Assembly (NCBI GenBank): GCA_012845835.1
Contig: JABAKD010000019.1
Span: forward strand, 8,605,584-8,669,583
Origin: Undaria pinnatifida
Taxonomy: Eukaryota; Sar; Phaeophyceae; Laminariales; Alariaceae
DNA: 64,000 nucleotides
Reading direction: 5' to 3'
Under the pieces are notes generated by a model that made no database searches, was not told the DNA's origin, and saw only the letters and a program-made list of their open reading frames with translations. Shown here piece after piece: positions 56,501 to 64,000 of the stretch. The translations under genes were made by a program, and so were the position numbers. Within the stretch, counting starts at the first letter, position 1. Every line of letters begins with the position of its first letter.

Positions 56501-59500
56501 TGGCGGACGTCAAGGTGAGCTTAAGGCGCGACCGATTGTTTTTTATTTATTTTTGTTTCATTTGAATTGGTTTCCTTTCTTTGCGGATTGGTGGGTTGGT
56601 TTGTTTGCTTGGTGTGTTGATTGATTGATTGGTTGATTGATTGATTGATTGGTTGATTGGCTGATTGGTGTTGATATATTAATTGGTTGATTGGTTGATT
56701 TGCGTCGGTATATAGATTGGTTGGTTCGGTATTTTTGGTTCGTTATCTGATGGATCGATTCATGATGGATTGCTTGTTACATTTATCTGTTCATCGCCTT
56801 CCCCCTTTCCGTCGATGTCGCCGTTTTCGTTGTCTTTTCGTCCTTGTATTCGCTTTTTTTTTGTTTTCGTCTGGTGTGTTGTCGCCAGGAATCTGTGTTG
56901 TTTTTCAGACAGCGAGGTGTAACGCGACTAGCGGCAGTGGGCTTTTGCTTCGGCGCGGACATCCTCTCAGAGTGTGCGGCATTAAATGTGAGTCCTCTCT
57001 CTCTATGTAGCCATGCCACGGGATGTAATGGCGGCACTCTTCCGCCCAAACTTATAGAACTAACCGGGCCCTCCGCCCGGCTTATGCTTATCCGCGATGT
57101 CCCCACCTCCTCCCCTCCTTGTCGCGCCCCGTCCCATCCCGCTCCGTTCCATATCATCCCATTCCATCCCATATCATCACATCCCATCCCATCTCGTCCC
57201 CCCTCTTCGCAACCATACCATCGCGTTTCGTTCTGGATCCCAACCCATCCCATCCTATCCCATCACGTTTTGTCCTATCCCATCACGTTTTGTCCTATCC
57301 CATCCCACCCCTTCCATTCCCATCCCGTCCCAGTCAATCCCATCCCATCCTATCCCATATCATTCCGTCTCATTCGATCCCATTCCATCCCATCCGATAC
57401 CACCCCATCCCAGCCCATCTCATCTAATACCTCACCTCATCTCATCCCATACTAGCCCGTCCTATCCCATCCCGTCCCATCCTATGACGTGACGTCGTTT
57501 CCCATCACATCCTTTGCGATCCCATCCCATCCTTTCCTATCCCATCCAGTCCTATCTCACCCCATCCTGTTGGTTCCCATCCCATCCCATTTCACCCCTT
57601 CTCATTCCAACCCATCTCATTCCTTCCCATCCCATCCGATCCCACCCCGCCTGATCCTGTCCCATCCTATCCCAACCTATCCCATCACATTCCGTCCTAT
57701 CCCATCCCATTCCATCGCATCATATTCCATCCCATCCGCCCCATCCCGTTCCATCCCACCCCAGCAGTCCATCTTATCCCATCCCGTCCCCTCCCATCCC
57801 GTCCGACTCCATCCCATGACATACCATACATTTCCGTACCGTATCGTATCGTATCGCTACATCGTACCATACCACACTATATCATCCCATACCATCCCAC
57901 CCCATCTTATCCCGTCCATTCCCATTGTGTCCCGTCTCGGTGTTCAGGGTTTGTTTCATGCCGGGGTGGCGTTTTACCCGACTTGTCCTTCCGCCGGGGC
58001 TCACACCCGCATTCCGACGCTGTATGTCTTTGGGGGTGATGACGTCTGCTCACCTCCGGAGGCGGTGAGTACAGGTAGTTTCGTTAGTATGATGTTTTGC
58101 TGTTAGAGATATCATTCCATAATAATGTCTCGACATTTTATTTTTTCATGATTGTCTCAGCGGCAACATAAATCCCCTCACTAGATAGTAGCGAGAACAC
58201 GAGAAAACGACCGCTATCCAGGCCGATAGATGGTGAACAGAGAACCTGCCAAACAGGAACGGGATAAAACGAAATACTTTCTAAAAAGGTAACATACGGA
58301 AGAAGCGTAAAAAGCGCCCAAATGCTGGACCTGCCTCTATTAGGACTAGAAACGGTGCTCCCTCTCGAAACGGATGCGTGGTCAATGGTCAAATGACTGA
58401 GGCAAGCAATAACTGAGCACCCCCTCCCCCCACCCCCTTCCGGGTTGCCGTCGGTTGGCAACGACGCTGTAAAACACGCCTCCCACTAGGTGAGCTAGAC
58501 CACCAGGATTTATATCGTACCGTCTTTTTGTTTCTCGTTTTTGTTTTGGTGGTAACATAGACGGTGGTCGAGTTGGATAATTTTATGCGGAGTGGAGAAG
58601 CTTGACTCCGCGTGCGGGGGCTTATCTCGAGTAGTTTGCATATGGTAAGGCACCCACGAGGCGCAGTCGCATAGTATCCTCATTGCTGTCTCAGGAGGTG
58701 GCCACGCCAGAAAATAAATATTTTTTGTTCGGAGCTGTCGTCCGATATGCAAGAAAGTACGCACAAAGTGCGGAAGTCCGCCTCACGAGTGTTTTTTTTA
58801 ATAGTGGGATGCATCTCACCCTTCATGCTACTCGCCGAACACCTCACGGCGCTTCGCGCTTGGTGCACGCGATGTCTGCCTGGTTGGTGAAAACCCGACG
58901 TGCTTCGTCCCGACGGCTATGCATGATATGAGTACCCCCCCTCCCCCCCCCCCCCCCCCCCCATCCCCAACGCCCCTTGACCTTCCCAACGCCTCGATGT
59001 GATCTGTCACATCTCTGGGTTTCCCTAAAAGGTGGCTTCCTTGCAGGAGCACCTGGTGCAGGGGAGAACGGTTAGCGAAACCAAGCTGATCGCTGGACAG
59101 CCGCACAACTTTGTGCTCCGAGGCGGGAGCGCTCAGGTTAGGTTTGACCCCCCCCCCCCCGCCACCAACACACACGCCGTCTCCTGCTGCTGTGTGGACT
59201 TATTTAAATGCACCTTGTTGTGCAGTGAGGCGGAACGCGCGCGTGTGTTACATTTCCTTACATTGCAGCTCGGGCATGCAGTACTTGGTGTGGCCGATGC
59301 TATAAAGCCGAGAGCGGTTTTGATCGCGTGGATTAGCGCAAATCGACGCGAGTCGACGACGGAAGAAAATATTGAACTCTTTTTGCGATAGAAACGAAGG
59401 CGCTTGCCGTAGTGGGGAGGGGCGAGAAGAGCCTGGTTATGGCGACCCCGGATGATTGGAGTTGCATCTAGAGGGGGAGAAGGAGAAAGAAAAAGCACAA

Positions 59501-60382
59501 GGATAATGGATGGGACGAGCAAGAGACAAAGAGTCCCATTTTTATTTTGACACATGCTGTTAATATTGCTGTATTAGTATGGTAGAGGTGCCCGTTTTTC
59601 CTTCCGGTTGTGGCTGCTTGCTCGCTTGAGGACCTCTGCACCTCACCCCAAGTCTTATTTTGAGTAAACAAGAAAGAGCAACCCGATGAACGAAGAAACC
59701 CATGGCCTAGTTGTACAAAATTGGTTATTTTTCGAAAACAAGAATGTTTTTTTTCCGGCGATTTTGGGCTATGTAAGCAGTCCCGTCTTTTACGAAAGAC
59801 AAAAAATGCCAAAAAGTGTAAGTGCTACCTCTATTGGTAGATTGTATCCTCGTGTCCTTTCGACATTTCGTCCCTATGAAGCCCCCGAGAGGGATTTTAT
59901 CGTGTTTGGCTGCTGTGAAAGGCATCCAAGACCAATTCCAAGTAGTTTGTCCATCAAGGTTGACCCTGGCACTGGCTGGTACGGAGGGGAGTTCGCCGAC
60001 CTATAGACCCTTCATGAGGACATACATTCCCCCCCCCGTAACACGCGCGATCGGAGCATCACGCGCAGCTTGCAGTGGTGAGTTTCGACGAAATCCTCGA
60101 TCTCACAGCTGTCCGAGTCGTGTGGTTGTGGGTGTTGAAAAAAGAAAGCGTGGTTTGCAGTTCTTAAAGGGATCTTCATGTCTTCATGTGTGTGAAGCCT
60201 TGTCGCTGTTGGCCCAGCCGCTTACCTGCCCCCCCCCCCTCGCGCCACCCCTTCCTCCCTTCCAGGCCATTAAGGAGGCGCACGCGCAACTGCTGGGCTG
60301 GATAGGGACGCACGTGCACGCCAACTCGGGGAACTGGGAAGTAGGAAGGTGGGTGCGGCAGCCGAAGCGCCGCTGTTGTTAA
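53530..60382 (+). CDS. dienelactone hydrolase family protein, six exons, 5' end not found
   Basis: Exons: 53530-53640, 56418-56514, 56889-56987, 57948-58064, 59032-59136, 60266-60382 (TAA). Every intron is GT-AG (donors GTGCGT, GTGAGC, GTGAGT, GTGAGT, GTTAGG) and all phases agree. The joined 214 residues follow the alpha/beta-hydrolase order: strand and turn VVVLPDVFGYD in exon 1, ATLIPDIYR at its end, PWP-like segment in exon 2, nucleophile elbow GFCFG (Cys) in exon 3, LYVFGGDDVCSPPEA with the acid Asp in exon 4, GQPHNFV with the His in exon 5, and a final helix AIKEAHAQLLGW in exon 6. Relatives of about 245 residues (for example carboxymethylenebutenolidase-like proteins) cleave cyclic esters or lactones in the cytosol; the substrate here is unknown. 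About 30 N-terminal residues are missing because exon 1 starts in mid-codon. The last exon could instead splice at GGAAG|GTGGGT near 60351. Introns are long and full of repeats. Confidence 0.85.
53641..54463. other. hydrolase intron 1, first part
   Basis: TACCTGGTA at 53733; otherwise no recognised repeat or exon. Confidence 0.5.
54464..54815 (+). repeat. family A in hydrolase intron 1
   Basis: C run, ccttcgaacactccgccctc, cgacttacagcatacacttg, ggacacacacccagtaatac and the tail atgagtttcgacaaaatctt to ttatttttattat. Confidence 0.85.
55215..55335 (-). repeat. family A tail, old copy, minus strand
   Basis: The complement reads cgcgtgatcggagtatcaca and gaaatttcgacctcgcagcc, clearly related but much diverged. 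Confidence 0.5.
55345..55690 (+). mobile_element. SINE-2 in hydrolase intron 1
   Basis: Head agccggtcaccccggtggtc, A-box-like TGGTCTAGTGTTT, ttatttgcaaaac, cgatgcgggtacgagg, ggtgaccccggatctgcgtt and an A tail near 55672-55690. The head could be mistaken for a tRNA, but the shared body with 34783-35147 shows it is a SINE. Confidence 0.75.
55691..56417. other. hydrolase intron 1, last part
   Basis: No recognised repeat or exon; T-rich before the acceptor at 56417. Confidence 0.45.
56600..56715. repeat. TTGATTGA-type microsatellite in hydrolase intron 2
   Basis: Runs of ttgattgattggttgattg with small variations. Confidence 0.85.
57118..57925. repeat. CCATC/TCCCA pentanucleotide array in hydrolase intron 3
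   Basis: About 0.8 kb of CCATC units with point variants fills nearly the whole intron. Open frames here (Ser/Pro/His-rich) follow from the 5-base unit and are not genes. Confidence 0.95.
58165..58440 (+). repeat. family I with poly-C end, in hydrolase intron 4
   Basis: gatagtagcgagaacacgag, gcccaaatgctggacctgcc, gaaacggtgctccctctcga and ggtcaatggtcaaatgactg, then a C-rich run. Confidence 0.75.
58441..59031. other. hydrolase intron 4, rest
   Basis: A second atgagtacccccc and poly-C run at 58927-58962 suggests another family I end. Nothing else was recognised. Confidence 0.45.
59330..59530 (+). mobile_element. SINE-2, 5'-truncated, in hydrolase intron 5
   Basis: cgcaaatcgacgcgagtcga, cgaccccggatgattgga and gcacaaggataatggatggg match the 3' half of SINE-2. 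Confidence 0.65.
59955..60112 (+). repeat. family A, 3' part, in hydrolase intron 5
   Basis: ggttgaccctggcactggct, gagttcgccgacctatagac, cgcgcgatcggagcatcacg and gagtttcgacgaaatcctcg. Confidence 0.7.
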
Positions 60383-60694
60383 CAGGATGAAATCACACGC
60401 GCACTCACAAAAGGAAAGCATCGCCACCTTTCAGGCGAGCTTTCTTTCGCTACGACTGTGCTCGGCTGTCGCTCTGTATACCGGGTAAGACCAGCCAACA
60501 AAATAAAATTGACTCCTCAAACGCTGTTAAACAAGGCCGGGTGCTTTGTTTTGCGCCCTCTTGCTGTTTGATCATTCATCCTGCTCACAGTGGGTCTCCG
60601 CAATAGTGTGGCGTTGCTGTGCCCGGCAACTATGAATTCTGGCAGCGATGTGGGCTCGCTGGACTTGATGGGCTATCACGTGCCAGCACAGTAG
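60383..60694. other. downstream of the hydrolase stop
   Basis: Nothing recognised; aacaaaataaaattg at about 60499 might serve as a polyadenylation context, but no exact AATAAA was seen close to the stop. Confidence 0.3.
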
Positions 60695-60834
60695 TGGTCC
60701 CTGTATATGGCGCCGGTATGTCCCGGCCGTAAACTTCCGGCACTACTCCGCTTACCGGTACTACTGGCTGTTCCCATATGTGCCAAGCGATTTCACAGGC
60801 ACTATAGCGGGCAACCGGCACTATAGAGGGACCA
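60695..60834. mobile_element. MITE family K, copy 4, 140 bp, best preserved
   Basis: tggtccctgtatatggcgcc at the left and ggcactatagagggacca at the right form the terminal inverted repeat. Inside are ccggcactactccgcttacc and gtgccaagcgatttcacagg. A clear target duplication was not seen. Confidence 0.75.
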
Positions 60835-61774
60835 TTGCTGTTGGGAAGTAAGGCGTCCAGTTGGCTCCAATCTTCTCTGGATATGAAAACACATGCCGAC
60901 CCGCAAACGCACCACAGTCAGATGCCGCTCCGCGATCGCAACAAGGAAAAAAAATGCCAAAAACTGCTCTGTAGCACCTCGTAACCAATCAGGGAGCACG
61001 TGGGTCGGAATCCCTGACGCGACACTCCTAGAAAGGTCCGAATGAGAAACGAATCGAAGCGTTGGTGCTTTCTGTACGAATCGAAAAACAATCATTTTTT
61101 TTTTCCAACTTTTTTTCGCTTGGTTTTAGTAAACCCCCCAGTCTGAGCTCTCTGAAAGGAGTGTGGTGTTCGTTTTTTGCCGTAGTGATACCAGGTATTA
61201 GTGGTTGATGAGGTATAGCCAGCCACCTTTGATGGCTACAGTATGATACGCGACAGTATTTGTCGGCCTTTAGAGCTGCATCCTGTTTTGCTTTTTTTAG
61301 TCAAACTTCGTGAAATTAGTGTGACAGTGATTAGGGTATTTGCGATTTCCAAGCTCTGTAGGGTTGGACAAAATATATATATAAGGATAGTACTGAAACG
61401 GACGAATGTCGTATAACCCATGGCCAACCCAACCCACGAAACCATTAGGTAGGTTATATGTTAGAAAGTTAGAAGGAAAGGTGGGAAAACGTATTTGTTA
61501 GTCGTTTTTTTCCGCTGATGTTTTGTGGGTTGTACAAAACAATTAGGTTACGTAAGAACATTTACCAAAAAAATGGGAGGAAAACGTGTTTGTTAGCCGA
61601 GTTTTTCGCTAATATCATTGGTCTTGGATTATAGCGTTCGACGGTTTCAATACTATTAATAGTATGATATGTTTTCCGGTCCAACTCCTACCGAACCAAA
61701 GTTAGTACATCGCAAACACCTAATTTTTTTCGGGGCTAAAAGGGTTAAGACATTGAGAGTGAGTACTTTCGCCA
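60835..61774. other. anonymous sequence
   Basis: TACCAGGTA at 61189 and CTATTAATAG at 61653. tcggggctaaaagggttaa at 61729-61748 resembles one end of the TTAA-flanked MITE. Confidence 0.4.
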
Positions 61775-62330
61775 TTATGCTTGAGTGTGCTTTGCTTGCT
61801 TAGGCTTTGCTTGTTTGTGCTTTGCCTGTTGTGTGATTCGCTTGTGTTGTTGTATGCTGTGGCTGTGTCCTTGTGAGCTTTGCTTGTTTAGGTTTACTCG
61901 TTCGTCCTTTGCCTCTTGTGTGCTTTGCTTGTGGTGTTGTGTGCTTTGCTTGTGTACTTGTGTGCGTGTGCTTTGCCTGTGCTTGCTCGTGTGTGTTTTG
62001 CCTGTGCTCGTGTTTGCTTTGCTGGTCTGCTTGTGTGTACCTTGCTTGTGTGTGCTTTGCCTGTGTTCGATTGTTCTTGCTCGTGCGTGCTTTGCTCGCG
62101 TTGTTGTGTGCATCCTCGTGTGTCCTTCTGGTTGTACGTGCCTGCTTGGGTTTGTTTGGCGGCCGTGATCATTCACATGCTTCTTGCACGTGCTTGCTTA
62201 TTCTTGTTTGGTTGTTGTTCGGTATGTCCTCCTTATCGTGTGTGCTTGGCTTTGTGACCTTTCATATTTTCTTGCACGTGTTTTGCTTGTACTTGTCTGC
62301 TTGCTGTTCGATTTTGTGATGGATACACTT
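61775..62330. repeat. minisatellite of TGTGCTTTGCTTG words
   Basis: tgtgctttgcttgtgtgctt-like units of about 15-30 bp fill 61775-62110 and fade out to 62330. It probably lies in an intron before the exon at 62370. Frames here are Cys/Leu-rich artefacts. Confidence 0.8.
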
Positions 62331-62369
62331 GCTTTTTTCCTTGGCGTTCGGGTTTCTAACACTCCGCAG

Positions 62370-63624
62370 GCTTTCCCGAGGAGTCCTGACAGAGGACGAC
62401 TGGTGGCCCGAGGGCAAGACCCGCAGGTTCCGCAGTGTCGCTAGGGAAACGTGGGACCAAGCTAGGGAAACCTGGCGCATCCAAAGGAGGCCAAGGTGCG
62501 CCTGTGTAATGTATATATATTTGGCATAGCGACTCCCTCGAAGGTGGACATTATTTAATTTCGTGCAAACACCCACCTGGGTACCTACCTGGTAAATAGA
62601 TAGACTAAAATAATGGAGGGTAGACATTAATCACACGTAACTACACACCTAACACCTACTCCCCGGCAAGGAGACGAGACCTTTACCACGGAATACTATC
62701 AAAAGCGTAAAAAGAAAAGAACCACCCCCGCACGATTGCCCATGTTACTATTACTAGTGTAGTGTTTTTGTTAATATGTCGTGGGCAGAGAAACCTGGCG
62801 CATTCGGCGGAAGCCAAGGCGCATCCGTCGTCTAATGTTCGGCGTTATCGCAACCGAAGTAGATTATTGGGATTCCAAGGATATCGGGCGGTTGTTCGGT
62901 TGAGGTCGGCCATGAAATGCTTGGCCCAAAATTGGCTGCCCCGCTCGTGGCAGGCGCCCAAACAGGCCCCTCACTAGCACCATGAAGTCACAGTTGATTT
63001 GCTGGTACTGAATAACTGCAGCGAGATGCACGCGCAGTACTTGGAGTTTGAGTTTTGTAACGTTTTTGCTGTATTGGGAGGCTTTACGTGTGATACGTAC
63101 CTTTTTGGAATTGCGCCCACGATTTGATGTACAAGCTTCTTGGGGTAAGTTTGGAGTGTGTGGTGCTGTTTAGGTTGTGCGCACCTCGCGTAAGTGTACG
63201 TGGAGGAGTTCGTTCTTTGGACGTGGGAACATGATAGCAGGAAAGCGCGAATGCCTCCCGTACTCTCGTTGTTTGGGGCGTGGGGTGGGAAAATGATAGC
63301 AGAAAAGAGTGAATGCCCCCCCTCCAGCCCCCCTCCCCCTCCTCTCCCCGCCCCCCCTCTTCCCGCCCTCCTTCCTCCTTCCTGACTCCCCTCCCCTCCT
63401 CTCACCCACTCGCCCCTCCTTCCCCCTCCCCCGCCCCCCCATCTCCTCCTCACCCTTCCCCCCCGTGTCGGAGCAGGCCTGCGCGCCCACCGCGCGTGGC
63501 GTACGACTCCGTGGTCGAAGGGCTGGCCGCGACGAGGCGCACGTTCGAGCTACCCGGCAGGATGACCCTGCCGGAGATTATCGAAGTCTTCACCGACATC
63601 TGGGAAGTAGAAAGCACCTTGTAG
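62370..63624 (+). CDS. unidentified gene, at least two exons, 5' end not in view
   Basis: Exon 62370-62495 follows an acceptor (ctaacactccgcag) and reads LSRGVLTEDDWWPEGKTRRF then RSVARETWDQARETWRIQRR, with a GTGCGC donor. Exon 63477-63624 follows a 170-bp C/T tract and reads RVAYDSVVEGLAATRRTFEL then PGRMTLPEIIEVFTDIWEVE to TAG. The first ends with two bases of a codon and the second supplies one, so they join in phase. A third piece at 62789-62904 repeats the RETWRI segment (REKP-frame shifted to RETWRIRRKPRRIRRLMFGV) and is also phase-compatible with the first exon, but has no good donor towards the last exon; it may be an alternative or decayed duplicate exon. GC-rich third codon positions support coding. 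I recognise no family. Confidence 0.5.
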
Positions 63625-64000
63625 TAATGTGCTTTAATGCGCGCTTCTAATGTAGCTCGGAGGGGGGGAGGGGGAGGGGGGAGGGGGGGTCGGAGGGATA
63701 AGTGATGGTTTCAATGCCGTGGCCATCATCATCAAACGGCGACTGATTCGCGGCACGAATACAGCAGTAGCATACATGCCTTCCCGCCTTTCGGCCTTCC
63801 TGCGCTTTCTTTTTTCATTATTTTTTCGTTTTGGTTTTCTTTGGTTGTTCCCATTTTTTTTTCCTTTGCCATGTCTGGGGGGTTCCGGACGGATGCAGGG
63901 GCGGCCGGCGAGTGAGTGCGTGGTATTCACGTAGGGCAGCTTGGGACAGTACAGTAGTTATTTCTGTACGGGAGGAGTTGCTGCTACTGCTACCGCTATA
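63625..64000. other. window end, no gene recognised
   Basis: A purine-rich G run (63657-63693) and T-rich sequence at 63810-63860; nothing else was recognised. Confidence 0.4.

Noticed and set aside
56844-58106. Long Ser/Pro/His frames in the CCATC array
   Set aside because: They follow from the pentanucleotide unit inside a hydrolase intron and overlap real exons in other frames.
61775-62330. Cys/Leu-rich frame resembling a membrane or metallothionein-like protein
   Set aside because: It is the translation of TGTGCTTTGCTTG repeats.

Overview
This window looks like nuclear DNA of a eukaryote with few genes, long introns and very many repeats. The signs are spliceosomal introns with GT donors and C/T-rich acceptors, tRNA-derived SINEs with A tails, terminal-repeat retrotransposons in miniature (TRIMs), TA- and TTAA-flanked DNA transposons, a block of degenerate TTAGGG repeats and long simple-sequence arrays. 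There is no operon, Shine-Dalgarno series or other bacterial feature. The gene architecture (short GC-rich exons, introns of 0.4-2.8 kb, long C/T tracts before acceptors) would fit a stramenopile such as a brown alga. That placement is inference only, because no marker gene is present.

Layout. 0-15 kb: a 42-bp satellite, a pogo-like and a mariner-like DNA transposon (both decayed), several copies of one tRNA-derived SINE, a 2.1-kb inverted repeat, and dispersed families here called A, D, E and F. 15-17.2 kb: a four-level nest of insertions in a TRIM. 17.5-18.9 kb: one intact unidentified reading frame (434 aa, minus strand, Cys-pair rich, nuclear-type basic N-terminus). 19.6-23 kb: a 186-bp satellite and 1.25 kb of GGT repeats. 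23-41 kb: mostly anonymous sequence with small transposons, minisatellites, a 473-bp tandem duplication, a TTAGGG block and scattered repeats. 41.4-43.4 kb: two TRIMs, one inside a SINE and itself hit by a tiny TTAA-flanked element. 44-53 kb: further copies of the same families, and an array of the palindrome-like word TACCAGGTA.

Genes. The best gene is a plus-strand dienelactone-hydrolase-family gene at 53.5-60.4 kb. Six exons agree in phase and carry the Cys, Asp and His of the catalytic triad; the 5' exon was not found. Its introns hold family A, SINE-2, family I, a CCATC pentanucleotide array and other repeats. A second, unidentified gene is represented by phase-compatible exons at 62.4-63.6 kb. 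Two weaker exon candidates lie at 11.4-12.1 kb and 40.9 kb on the minus strand. The genes show no functional link to one another.

The most unusual signal is the 9-mer TACCAGGTA/TACCTGGTA. I found it at 19 isolated places plus a local array, where about 0.5 would be expected by chance. At least one occurrence can be read as a small insertion into a dispersed repeat whose other copies lack it. All identities, periods and counts were judged by eye.
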